The notes beneath the pieces were generated by a model. The model did no database searches and had not been told where the DNA came from. It worked only from the letters and a program-made list of their open reading frames with translations. This document shows positions 9,048 to 16,989 of a stretch of DNA of 28,423 nucleotides, piece by piece (positions within the stretch are counted from its first letter, which is position 1; each line of letters opens with the position of its first letter). The translations under genes were made by a program, and so were the position numbers. The stretch is taken from positions 1 to 28,423 of the forward strand of contig CAYLIK010000026.1 of assembly GCA_964383565.1 (NCBI GenBank). Direction: 5' to 3'. The stretch comes from CANJQJ01 sp964383565. Lineage in GTDB: Bacteria; Pseudomonadota; Alphaproteobacteria; Sphingomonadales; Sphingomonadaceae.

Positions 9048-9049
9048 GA

Positions 9050-10408
9050 TCAACCCTTATCCTTCTTCCGCCCCGCCATCACCGCACGAAACGACGCCGC
9101 CCAGCCGGGCTTCGCTTCCTGCGCACTTCGCGAGATAGCGAGCGAATCCGGAGCGACATCATGAGTAACCACTGATCCAGCCGCCACGATCGCGCCCTTG
9201 CCGATTGTCACCGGCGCCACCAGCGCGCTGTTCGACCCGATGAACGCGCCCTCGCCGATCGTGGTCTTGTATTTGAGGAAGCCGTCATAGTTGCAGGTGA
9301 TCGTGCCCGCGCCGACATTGGCGTTCGCGCCGATCTCGCTGTCACCCAGATAGGTCAGGTGATTAGCCTTGGCGCCCGGACCCATCCTGGTTTTCTTGAC
9401 CTCGACGAAGTTCCCGACCTTTGCGCCCTCGCCGATTTCCGCGCCGGGGCGCAAGCGGGCGAAGGGGCCGATCTCGGCGCCCTTCTCGATCGTGGCGCCC
9501 TCGATATGACTGAAGGCATGGATCGTCACGCCGTCGCCGACCGTGACGCCGGGGCCGAAGAACACATTGGGTTCGATCACGACGTCGCGGCCGACCACCG
9601 TGTCCTGCGCGAACCAGACGGTTTCCGGCGCCACGAGAGTCACGCCTGCCGCCATCACCTCGGCGCGGCGACGCTGCTGCCAGTCCGCCTCGACCGAGGC
9701 CAGTTCGCTGCGACTGTTCACGCCCGCCACCTCCCACGCTTCGCCCTCAATCACCGCCGAGCGCCGCCCTTCGGCCAGCCCCAGCATGACGATATCGGGC
9801 AGATAATATTCCCCGGCGGCATTCGCATTACCAACCTTGCCGAGCAGCCGCCACAGATCGGTCGCGCGCACCGCCATCAGCCCGCTGTTGCAAAGCGTCA
9901 CCGAGCGTTCCGCCTCGCTCGCATCCTTATATTCGACCATCTTCTCGATGGCGCCGTCCTTGTCGGCGATGATGCGGCCATAGGCGAGCGGATCTGGCGG
10001 GCGGAAGCCCAGCACGACCGCGACCGGCGCATCGCCCGCATTCAACCGCTCGATCATGCTCCGCATGGTCGCGATGCGCGGCATCGGAACGTCGCCGTAG
10101 AGGATCAGGATATCGCCCTCGAAACCGCCAAGCGCCTGTTCCGCCTGCTGGACGGCGTGGGCGGTGCCGAGCTGCGGTTCCTGCACCACCACGCTGGCGG
10201 CATGGCCAGCGGCAAACCGCTCGACCTGCTCGCGCTGGCTGCCCACGACGATCACCTTGGCGGTCGGATCGAGGCTGTCGACGCTTGCCATCAGGTGGCC
10301 GAGCATCGGCCGGGCGGCCAGGGGATGGAGAACCTTGTGCAGGTCCGACTTCATCCGCGTGCCCTTCCCGGCGGCGAGGATGACAGCGGCGATGGGGGAA
10401 AACGACAT
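9050..10408 (-). CDS. glmU: Bifunctional UDP-GlcNAc pyrophosphorylase / glucosamine-1-P acetyltransferase
   Basis: Acetylates glucosamine-1-phosphate and then couples it to UTP, giving UDP-GlcNAc for peptidoglycan and LPS. The N-terminal uridyltransferase has the signature LAAGKGTRM followed by HKVLHP, and the YGDVP metal site. The C-terminal half is a left-handed beta-helix of hexapeptide repeats with the catalytic region RPGAEIGEGAKVGNFVEVKK and NHLTYLGDSEIG. I chose the ATG at 10408, giving 452 residues starting MSFSPIAAVILAAGKG, which matches family length; an in-frame frame upstream would run into gph. It is divergent from gph with a 61-bp gap. The adjacent downstream genes are the toxin-antitoxin pair and glmS. 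Confidence 0.98.
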   Translation of the reverse strand: MSFSPIAAVILAAGKGTRMKSDLHKVLHPLAARPMLGHLMASVDSLDPTAKVIVVGSQREQVERFAAGHAASVVVQEPQLGTAHAVQQAEQALGGFEGDILILYGDVPMPRIATMRSMIERLNAGDAPVAVVLGFRPPDPLAYGRIIADKDGAIEKMVEYKDASEAERSVTLCNSGLMAVRATDLWRLLGKVGNANAAGEYYLPDIVMLGLAEGRRSAVIEGEAWEVAGVNSRSELASVEADWQQRRRAEVMAAGVTLVAPETVWFAQDTVVGRDVVIEPNVFFGPGVTVGDGVTIHAFSHIEGATIEKGAEIGPFARLRPGAEIGEGAKVGNFVEVKKTRMGPGAKANHLTYLGDSEIGANANVGAGTITCNYDGFLKYKTTIGEGAFIGSNSALVAPVTIGKGAIVAAGSVVTHDVAPDSLAISRSAQEAKPGWAASFRAVMAGRKKDKG

Positions 10409-10469
10409 GGAAAGGCCCATGCCACGGAAATCTTGCCATTTCCATATCGGGCGGGGCATGGCGGCTGGC

Positions 10470-11135
10470 ATGACCGACTTTCCCTTCGACGTGGTGGTGT
10501 TCGATCTCGACGGAACGCTCGCCGACACCGCCCCCGATCTCACCGCCGCGCTCAACCACGCGCTCGTCCAGCTTGGCCGGACGACCATACCGGAAGAGTC
10601 GGTGCGCCACATGGTCGGCCATGGCGCGCGGGCCCTGCTTCAGAAGGGACTGTCGGCGACAGGCGAGATGACCGAGGAGCTGATCGACGCCGGCTTTCCA
10701 ATCTTCCTCGACTATTATGCCGATCATATCTGCGACGGCAGCACGGCATTTCCGGGACTCAACACCGCGCTGGATGAGCTGGCCGCGATGGGCGTCAAGC
10801 TCGCGGTGTGCACCAACAAGCTCGAAGGGCTGAGCCGGCTGTTCCTTGACGCGATCGGCTGGCACGATCGGTTCGATGCGTTGGTGGGAGGCGACACTGT
10901 GGGCGTCCGCAAGCCCGACCCCGCACCGCTGCTGGAAGCAATCGCGAGAGCCGGTGGAGGGCGCGCGACCTTCGTAGGCGATTCGATCACTGACACGACG
11001 ACCGGCAAAAACGCTAATATCCCGACGGTGGCGGTGAGCTTCGGCTTTTCCGACCGACCACCCCACGAGCTCGGCGCCGACCGGCTGATCGACCATTTCG
11101 ACGAACTGATCCCGGCGCTGCGCAGCCTGGGCTGA
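10470..11135 (+). CDS. gph: HAD-family phosphoglycolate phosphatase-like
   Basis: A 221-residue HAD-superfamily phosphatase, probably phosphoglycolate phosphatase, which clears 2-phosphoglycolate arising from DNA repair or oxygenase side reactions. Motif I is VVFDLDGTLADTAPD, with nucleophile Asp12 and acid/base Asp14. The cap domain is the alpha-helical type found in Gph proteins. Motif II is the Thr in VCTNK and motif IV lies at FVGDSITDT. The start at 10470 gives the compact MTDFPFDVVVFDLDG N-terminus; an ATG at 10458 is equally possible. It is divergent from glmU with a short shared promoter region. Specificity for phosphoglycolate is by family only. Confidence 0.88.
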   Translation: MTDFPFDVVVFDLDGTLADTAPDLTAALNHALVQLGRTTIPEESVRHMVGHGARALLQKGLSATGEMTEELIDAGFPIFLDYYADHICDGSTAFPGLNTALDELAAMGVKLAVCTNKLEGLSRLFLDAIGWHDRFDALVGGDTVGVRKPDPAPLLEAIARAGGGRATFVGDSITDTTTGKNANIPTVAVSFGFSDRPPHELGADRLIDHFDELIPALRSLG

Positions 11136-11150
11136 TGCGCCGCGTCAAAA

Positions 11151-11177
11151 CCCTCGATCGCTGAGACGAACCGAGGG
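11151..11177 (+). other. Stem-loop after gph
   Basis: A perfect 6-bp stem (CCCTCG/CGAGGG) with a 15-base loop begins 15 bp after the gph stop codon. There is no T tract, so termination would be weak. It lies in the 87-bp gap before the UPF0114 gene. Confidence 0.3.
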
Positions 11178-11222
11178 CAGGGCCGCTGGCAAGCCTCCGA
11201 TCATGTTGCTAGGCGACGCGGC

Positions 11223-11759
11223 ATGACCCAGCCAGCCGCCCCCCGTCTCAACCCCCTCGCCACGCTGATCTTCGGATCGCGCTGGCTCCAGCTACCGCTC
11301 TATGTCGGCCTGATCGTCGCGCAGTGCGTCTACGTCTATCTGTTCGTCAAGGAACTGGTGCACCTCGTCACGCATGCGAGTTCGTTCGGCGAGCAGGACA
11401 TCATGCTGGTGGTGCTCGGGCTGATCGATGTGGTGATGATCTCGAACCTGCTGATCATGGTGATCGTGGGCGGCTACGAGACCTTCGTCTCCCGGCTCAA
11501 TCTTCAGGGGCATCCCGACCAGCCCGAATGGCTCAGCCACGTCAATGCTGGCGTGCTCAAGGTGAAGCTGGCGATGGCGATCATCGGCATTTCCTCAATC
11601 CACCTGCTGCGGACCTTTATCGAGGCCTCCCGGCTCGGCCGGCCCGATGCGCCGATCACGGGCGAGGGGATCATGTGGCAGACGATCATCCACACCATCT
11701 TCATTCTCTCGGCCATCGGCATCGCCTATGTCGACCGGATGACGCAGCAGAAGCATTAG
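11223..11759 (+). CDS. UPF0114 (YqhA-type) inner-membrane protein
   Basis: A 178-residue protein of the UPF0114/TIGR00645 family, of unknown function. Four hydrophobic segments are visible at about residues 24-48, 60-86, 112-134 and 153-171. The conserved family block NLLIMVIVGGYETFVSRL, followed by a polar loop with HPDQPEWLSHV, is clear at about residues 75-107. Length matches E. coli YqhA. It lies in the same direction as gph, 87 bp downstream. Its TAG stop codon forms the first bases of a 147-bp palindromic repeat. The role is unknown; membrane location is well supported. Confidence 0.9.
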   Translation: MTQPAAPRLNPLATLIFGSRWLQLPLYVGLIVAQCVYVYLFVKELVHLVTHASSFGEQDIMLVVLGLIDVVMISNLLIMVIVGGYETFVSRLNLQGHPDQPEWLSHVNAGVLKVKLAMAIIGISSIHLLRTFIEASRLGRPDAPITGEGIMWQTIIHTIFILSAIGIAYVDRMTQQKH

Positions 11760-11903
11760 GACAGATCGACATTCAGGTGATGCTGGCCTGCAAATGGCGA
11801 TTTTCCGCGCTTCCGGTGCTCACGTACAGTGAGTACGCTGCGCTCCGGGTCACGAAAAACCACCATTTTCGACTCAGCCTGACCTGAATGTCGATCCGTC
11901 CTA
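11757..11903. repeat. 147-bp imperfect palindromic element
   Basis: The outer 22 bp (11757-11778, TAGGACAGATCGACATTCAG and two more bases) recur inverted at 11882-11903 with a single mismatch. The inner part remains roughly self-complementary, including the AAATGG/CCATTT pair, and closes on a small CTCAC-GTACA-GTGAG hairpin. The left arm includes the stop codon of the UPF0114 gene, so the element lies exactly at the end of that gene. It could serve as a bidirectional terminator between the two convergent genes. It resembles a non-coding mobile repeat (MITE or large REP). Confidence 0.85.
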
Positions 11904-11932
11904 GGATTTAGGCGGCGCCCGCTGCCAGCGCT

Positions 11933-12214
11933 CTAGCGGTTCGGATCGCAGGGCGTCTTGTCGGTGAGCAGCCGGTCCTGTTCACAACGGGGCAGCGCGT
12001 CGGACTGCCGCTCCCGCGCGCGGCGGGCGCGGTAGAGATCCTCGCGGGTCCAGGGCCTCGGCCCGTCCGCCTTCTTATCGGGCGGGGTGAAGCCGACGCT
12101 CATCTGCGATTGTCCCTTGGCGGTTCCGGCAGGCGGATCGGCGGCAAGCGCCATCGCGGACGCCAATGTGACAACCGCGATCAGCAGGGAGGATCGAGCC
12201 AACATGGCCGCCAT
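11933..12214 (-). CDS. Small exported protein, function unknown
   Basis: I do not recognise a family. The 93-residue product has an N-terminal signal sequence (MAAMLARSSLLIAVVTLA, likely cut after the ALA before DPPAG), a short Pro/Gly linker and a basic, Arg-rich C-terminal part with two cysteines (PRCEQ and TPCDPNR). It should be periplasmic. The start is uncertain: ATGs at 12232, 12214 and 12205 are all in frame, and the middle one has a loose GGGG about 9 bases before it. It lies 37 bp past the SnoaL-like gene on the same strand and could be the last member of the TonB-receptor operon or an unrelated core gene. Confidence 0.6.
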   Translation of the reverse strand: MAAMLARSSLLIAVVTLASAMALAADPPAGTAKGQSQMSVGFTPPDKKADGPRPWTREDLYRARRARERQSDALPRCEQDRLLTDKTPCDPNR

Positions 12215-12251
12215 CTTACTGGCCCCAGACATTTTCGCCAGTGTCAGCCGG

Positions 12252-12695
12252 TCATTCCGGGTCCCAGGGGAAATCCCAGCCTGCAGGCGGCGCGAAGGGC
12301 ACCAGTTTGCGCGTCTTGAGAAGCCAGCCATCGCCTGATTTGACGTAATGATCGTCATAATAGCCGCGAATGACCGGTTGAGCGCCGTTCCGGAAACAGC
12401 CCTCCCCGCGCAGATAGCAGATCGCTTTCGCATGTTCGCTGCTGGATTCATGAATCCAGATGCTCGTCACGAAATGGATGAAATAGATGAGATCCCCCGG
12501 CCTGACGGCACCGAAGCCCGCGCGGATTGCGTCCTTGCCGTTGGCGATCGGCAATCCGAGACAGCTTTCGTCCCACACGCCATCCTCAGTGAACAGGTCG
12601 GGGCATTTGAGATATTGCTTGCTGTCGACATAGAATGAGTAGGCGTAGCAGACATCCTGAATCTGCTGCCGATCCTCCAGGCTTAGCGCGCCCAT
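12252..12695 (-). CDS. SnoaL/NTF2-like protein
   Basis: A 147-residue protein of the SnoaL_4/NTF2-like cone fold, used for small enzymes (dehydratases, isomerases, cyclases) or as an oxygenase partner. The N-terminal block LEDRQQIQDVCYAYSFYVDS, FTEDGVWDES in the first strands, and GYYDDHYVKSGDGWLLKTRKLV near the C-terminus are typical. The start at 12695 is preferred over 12701 because it has GGAG 7 bases upstream. It follows the amidohydrolase gene by 52 bp on the same strand. A second NTF2-like protein occurs at 27040-27540, so the island has one copy near each end. The reaction cannot be assigned. Confidence 0.82.
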   Translation of the reverse strand: MGALSLEDRQQIQDVCYAYSFYVDSKQYLKCPDLFTEDGVWDESCLGLPIANGKDAIRAGFGAVRPGDLIYFIHFVTSIWIHESSSEHAKAICYLRGEGCFRNGAQPVIRGYYDDHYVKSGDGWLLKTRKLVPFAPPAGWDFPWDPE

Positions 12696-12747
12696 GAACA
12701 TGCTCCCGATGATGGCCGGATGAAGCAGTTGGGTCCGGCGTCACCGC

Positions 12748-13908
12748 TCACAAACGGAAGACCCGCTTCGCATTCTCGCCCAGGACGAGCCTGGCATCTT
12801 CTTCGCCAAGCGTGTCGTAGACGACCTTCTGGGCCTTGCGGCTGAAACCGAAGGTGCCTTCGCTATGCGGATAATCGGCCGCCCACATGATCCGGTCGGC
12901 GCCGAGCACATCGATATGGGCAAGGCCCAGCTCATCAGCCTGGAACGTCGCGTAGCAGTTGTTGCGCCAATAATAGCTGGGCCGGTGATCGATCTTGTCG
13001 AGCAGCGAGCCGTACAGGTCATAGAGCGCTTCCGCATCCTGCAACCATGGGAGCACCCAGCCGATACCCGCTTCGGCGTATACCACCTGCAGATCGGGAT
13101 TGCGGTCGAACACCCCGCCGAACACCAGTTCGCTGATCGGCCCGCGGAACGGAGCGAACACCTGTAACGCCCCCGCCGCGAGGGCGCCGGGACCTTCGAA
13201 GTTCAGCGCCTCGCCGACATGGAAACAGACCGGGAGCCCGACTTTCGCGGCCGCGTCCCAGAAGGGGTACATGATTTCTTCGGCATAGTTGATCGGCTTG
13301 CCGTCCGCGCCTTTCAGCTTGGTCGGCATCATGAAGGTCTTGATGCCGAGATCGATCAATTCGTCGAGGGCAGGCTGGATACGGTCCGGCTCCCACCAAT
13401 TGGTGCACAGGCCCACCCCGACGAAGTCCGGATTGATCCGCTGCTGCTCGGCGAGGTAATTATTGTACACCCGCGCGATGTTCGTACGGATTTCCGGATC
13501 GGGATCGACATAGCCGAGCAGGCTCTGCGGGAAGACGATCTCCTTCGTCATCCCGTCCGTGGCGAGATCGCGTCTGCGGACATCGTGCGACCAGGCGGTG
13601 GGCGTGAAGCCCTTCGTAAGCGTCTCCTCGATCTTGCTGCCGAGACCGAAGGCTTCCTTCACCCCCGGCCGGCCAATTCGCCAATAACCGTCGAACCAGA
13701 CGCGTGGCGCGCGCTCCTTCAGATGATCGGGGAAATTCTCGTAGAAAATATCCTCGGTAATCTCCCAGTGATTGTCCGAAGAGACGACCTCGATATGGGC
13801 GGGAAGCTCGACAGCCTGATCCCGCTCGATAACCCGATCCGCGACAGGCCCGACCCCTTCCATGATCGGGTTCTGGAACGTTTCGAATGACTCATATAAT
13901 TTGGTCAC
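12748..13908 (-). CDS. Amidohydrolase family 2 protein (ACMSD/decarboxylase-type)
   Basis: A 386-residue metal-dependent TIM-barrel protein of amidohydrolase family 2, which includes ACMSD, gamma-resorcylate decarboxylase and vanillate-type decarboxylases. Candidate metal ligands are Asp45 and His47 (SSDNHWE, the DxH version of the N-terminal motif), His230 (VCFHVGEAL) and Asp345 (WAADYPHSEG). In this group such proteins act on the carbon skeleton of aromatic or ring-cleavage acids by non-oxidative decarboxylation or C-C hydrolysis. Start is a GTG at 13908 with GGAG 7 bases upstream. It is 36 bp downstream of the TonB receptor gene and is probably co-transcribed with it. The substrate is unknown. 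Confidence 0.88.
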   Translation of the reverse strand: MTKLYESFETFQNPIMEGVGPVADRVIERDQAVELPAHIEVVSSDNHWEITEDIFYENFPDHLKERAPRVWFDGYWRIGRPGVKEAFGLGSKIEETLTKGFTPTAWSHDVRRRDLATDGMTKEIVFPQSLLGYVDPDPEIRTNIARVYNNYLAEQQRINPDFVGVGLCTNWWEPDRIQPALDELIDLGIKTFMMPTKLKGADGKPINYAEEIMYPFWDAAAKVGLPVCFHVGEALNFEGPGALAAGALQVFAPFRGPISELVFGGVFDRNPDLQVVYAEAGIGWVLPWLQDAEALYDLYGSLLDKIDHRPSYYWRNNCYATFQADELGLAHIDVLGADRIMWAADYPHSEGTFGFSRKAQKVVYDTLGEEDARLVLGENAKRVFRL

Positions 13909-13944
13909 CGCTCATCTCCATATGTTGGCTACCGTCGTCGTCGC

Positions 13945-16386
13945 TCAGAAGGCGTAGCGCGCGCCAATTCCGTAGGTCCGGGGCCGTCCCGTGTAGCGGA
14001 CGATCGACGAGACGTTGTCGAGCACGTTCGTCCAGTAATATTTGTCCGTAAGGTTCCGGCCGAACGCATAAACCGTCCATGTCTTGTCCGCCGATGAGAT
14101 GCCCGCGCGCGCATCGATCGTTGTGTAGGCATTGACGTCGAACAAGCTGTCACGGGTGATCGTCGCCGTTGTCCGGTTGCGGAGCACCGCGCTGGTGCGG
14201 CTGTTGTAGGTCGCTGAAGCGCCGACATAGGCCGACAAGGCGCTGCCGATCGGGAAATCATACTGAATGTCGCCGATCATCGTCAGCTTCGGCGAATAGG
14301 GGAAAGCCTGACCGGAGAAATCCAGCGGAGTTCCACCAAATGTGACCACCGCCGTATAATCCTTGATCCGGCTCTTGATGTAGGTCGCCCCACCGAACAG
14401 GGTCAGCCCATCGACCGGACGCAGATTGAGCTCGATTTCCGCGCCTTTGACTTCGCTCTTCGGGATCTGCACGAGCGCGTCGAGATCGCGGAACACGGGA
14501 TCAGGAGCGCGGCCTTTCAGCTGCTTGTCCGAATAGTCGTAATAGAACACGGCTGCCGACACGTTCGCCCTGCGATCGAGGAACGGCGCCTTCACGCCAA
14601 GCTCGTAGGCGAGCAGCGATTCCTGCTTCACGGGAAGATACTGGCTGTAGTTCGCAGCCTGTACGTTCGGATAGCTGCCAGCCTTGTAGCCGCGCGAGAC
14701 ACGCCCGTAGAACAGCGTGCCGCCGCCCGTCTTATAGTTCGCGCCGACGTTCCACGAGATATTATCCTCGCTGAGCGTATCGACGATCCGTTCGTCGCGA
14801 TAGACCTCCGGGAAGTTCGGGGTGAAGACGAAGCAATCGCCCGCGCCGAGATTGAGGTTCGCGAACGCGAAGATGCGATTCCAGAACGGGCTGAAATTAT
14901 TGTCGCCCGGATCGACGCTGCAGCCGTTGAACGAACGCTTCGTCTTCGTGTAGCGGATGCCGCCGATCACCGTCAGACTATCCACGACTTCGAATTCGGC
15001 GTTGGCGAATACCGCGGCATTGCGGACCTTCTGGCTCGCGATAGCCTGCGAACCCGTTTCCATCTGCGGGCCGGGATCGGTAAAGAACGGATATCCGCCC
15101 TGTTCGGAGATCCCATAGAGGGTGGAATCGAAGGTCGTGGACTTGTCGTAGTTGGCGCCGACGATCCAGTTCAGCCGGTCCGTCTTGCCGGACAGGCGGA
15201 TTTCCTGGGAGAAGGTCTTGATCCGGCCCTGGCTCCAGATATCTGCGCCGATGAAAGAGGTGCCGTCGAAATCCTGCCGTCCGTTCGTCTTGAATTTCGA
15301 ATAGGCGCTGATCGACGTGAAAGTCAGTTCGTCAGTGAGTTCATAATCGCCGCGAACGCTGGCCAGCCAGAACCAATCGTCCCGCGCGGGCCTCTTGCCG
15401 TAAATGGTCGCCCCCCAGTCCGCGGCGCGATTGCTTTTCGGCGCGTTCGGATAATTCTGATAATTTTGCTGCCAGCGGTTGGCCGGGTCGCACGCGCCTG
15501 TCACAACGCCCGGACGGCATGAGCCTGAAAGATACTGCGCCTGCTGCGTATCGCCCGTATCGGTCCATCCCGTCGCGGTGAGCACGATGTTGAGGCGTTC
15601 GGTGGCATCCCAATCGGCGATGAACCGACCACTGAACTGGCGCTGGCGGCCGAGCTTGTCGTCGCGGGTGTAGCTCTTCTGCCAGCTGCCGCCATGGACC
15701 AGGCGGCCCGCGAAGCGCAGTTTCAGGGTTTCGCTGACGGGAATATTGATGAAGCCGTTGAGTTCAGCGGTGTTGAACCGGGCGAAGCTGAAATCGAGGC
15801 CGCCGCCGAATTCGTCGGTCGGCTTGTTCGCGATATAGTTGATCGCGCCGCCGGTCGTATTGGCGCCGAACAGGGTGCCTTGCGGCCCCTTCAGCACTTC
15901 CACACGCTGCACGTCGAACGCGACCCCGCGCGTTTCCGCGCTGAACGGGATGACGACTTCGTCGACATAGACGGCCACCGTCGGAGACGCGGAGAGCGTG
16001 GTTTCGTAGAAGCCGACGCCGCGCAGCGTATATACCGGGGAGGCGAGCGGCGTGGGCTGCACGGTGAGGCCGGGCACCACTTGCCCAAGATCCATCGGCG
16101 AGGTCACGCGGCGATCCGCCAGGGTGTTGCCGGTCAGCGCCGTGATCGACATGCCGACGTCTGACAGAGATTGGGAGCGCTTGTTCGCGGTAACGATGAT
16201 TTCACCGACATCGTTCGTTTCAGCGGCAGCAGCCGGGGCGGCCGGGGATGTAGTGGCCGTTGCAGGTGCGTCCCGGGGAAGGACAGGCGCATCCTGGGCA
16301 AGCGCGGCGCTTGAGATCCCTAAACATGCGGTGGCGACCGCCACTGCGCTTGCGCCTGATTGAAAAAGTCTTGAATGCCGCACCAT
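13945..16386 (-). CDS. TonB-dependent outer-membrane receptor
   Basis: An 813-residue outer-membrane transporter that imports a bulky substrate using TonB-ExbBD energy. It has a signal peptide (MVRHSRLFQSG, then AVAVATACLGISSAALAQ, cut near residue 30) and a Pro/Ala-rich linker. A TonB-box-like EIIVTANKR follows, then the plug domain (VVPGLTVQ, LRGVGFYE, VEVLKGPQGTLFGANTTGGA) and a 22-strand-type barrel ending in aromatic Phe (GARYAF). I chose the ATG at 16386, with GGGGAGA 7-13 bases upstream. The sequence resembles the large sphingomonad group linked to catabolic clusters rather than siderophore receptors. It is first in a minus-strand operon with the amidohydrolase and SnoaL-like genes. 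Substrate is not predictable. Confidence 0.95.
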   Translation of the reverse strand: MVRHSRLFQSGASAVAVATACLGISSAALAQDAPVLPRDAPATATTSPAAPAAAAETNDVGEIIVTANKRSQSLSDVGMSITALTGNTLADRRVTSPMDLGQVVPGLTVQPTPLASPVYTLRGVGFYETTLSASPTVAVYVDEVVIPFSAETRGVAFDVQRVEVLKGPQGTLFGANTTGGAINYIANKPTDEFGGGLDFSFARFNTAELNGFINIPVSETLKLRFAGRLVHGGSWQKSYTRDDKLGRQRQFSGRFIADWDATERLNIVLTATGWTDTGDTQQAQYLSGSCRPGVVTGACDPANRWQQNYQNYPNAPKSNRAADWGATIYGKRPARDDWFWLASVRGDYELTDELTFTSISAYSKFKTNGRQDFDGTSFIGADIWSQGRIKTFSQEIRLSGKTDRLNWIVGANYDKSTTFDSTLYGISEQGGYPFFTDPGPQMETGSQAIASQKVRNAAVFANAEFEVVDSLTVIGGIRYTKTKRSFNGCSVDPGDNNFSPFWNRIFAFANLNLGAGDCFVFTPNFPEVYRDERIVDTLSEDNISWNVGANYKTGGGTLFYGRVSRGYKAGSYPNVQAANYSQYLPVKQESLLAYELGVKAPFLDRRANVSAAVFYYDYSDKQLKGRAPDPVFRDLDALVQIPKSEVKGAEIELNLRPVDGLTLFGGATYIKSRIKDYTAVVTFGGTPLDFSGQAFPYSPKLTMIGDIQYDFPIGSALSAYVGASATYNSRTSAVLRNRTTATITRDSLFDVNAYTTIDARAGISSADKTWTVYAFGRNLTDKYYWTNVLDNVSSIVRYTGRPRTYGIGARYAF

Positions 16387-16467
16387 TATTAATCTCCCCA
16401 AATTTCTGTTGTTGTTGAATTCAGCGCCAATTGCTGCCTGACTTTCAGCCGGAATCCATTCTTCACA

Positions 16468-16482
16468 GCGGCGTAACGCCGC
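16468..16482. promoter_or_regulatory. Perfect inverted repeat upstream of the TonB receptor gene
   Basis: GCGGCGT-A-ACGCCGC is a perfect 7+1+7 palindrome about 80-95 bases before the receptor ATG. Its size and position suit a dimeric repressor or activator site, but it could also be an mRNA hairpin in the leader. Confidence 0.4.
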
Positions 16483-16789
16483 GTGATCTTTCAAAACCGA
16501 AGGATCGGCTTGAGATCAAAAGAAGTTCTGGCCGGATGAATTGGCTGATGGCTGTAATCGTGCAATCTCACAAACTAATGCCGGCGCACGAAATGGCACA
16601 TAATATTTCCTCTCACGACCACCGCGATGGGCAATCCAACTGCCACCCACCCGATTTTGATCTGGCTGTGCAAAGACAACCTGTTTTTATTCTGGTCTAT
16701 CATCAAAAAAACGGGCTCTTAAAACAACTCACGAATCCGCTAGGAAACATGAGGATATGCCGCGAGCCGCACCGGAGACTGGCTTATAA

Positions 16790-16827
16790 CCTGACAAATT
16801 CGGGGGCTTTTCCGAGTAGAAGTCAGG
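16790..16827. promoter_or_regulatory. Nested inverted repeat in the divergent gap
   Basis: CCTGAC (16790-16795) pairs with GTCAGG (16822-16827), and inside this TCGG (16800-16803) pairs with CCGA (16812-16815). The structure is imperfect. It may be an operator or a hairpin upstream of the flavin monooxygenase gene, and chance cannot be excluded. Confidence 0.3.
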
Positions 16828-16989
16828 CCGGATGACTTGATAGACTGAGCGTCGTGCCGGCTATGGGAGGTAGCCAGTTCGGACGATTGCCAGACAAGCA
16901 AACCCGCCACGGCACATCACCCAGCCTGGCGTCCCTTAATCGATAAAACGAGCGGTGATCGCACGGCGACAGCCGCCAAAAGGAGAGAG

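Larger units (their letters stand above)
16387..16989. other. 603-bp divergent intergenic region
   Basis: This is the largest gap in the window, lying between the TonB receptor gene (minus) and the flavin monooxygenase gene (plus). It is visibly more AT-rich than its neighbours, especially at about 16560-16800, and I see no believable gene in it. An open frame on the plus strand at 16431-16835 has no start signal and no protein-like composition. It should hold both divergent promoters. Two inverted repeats in it are listed separately. I cannot place -35/-10 boxes with confidence. Confidence 0.7.

Noticed and set aside
9359..10469. Long plus-strand frames opposite glmU, including one in frame with gph
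   Set aside because: Only the part from 10458/10470 has a HAD motif and family-like N-terminus; the upstream part is glmU antisense.
16431..16835. A 134-codon plus-strand frame in the 603-bp gap
   Set aside because: No Shine-Dalgarno, low-GC and compositionally unlike the neighbours, no recognisable motif; it also overlaps the receptor leader.
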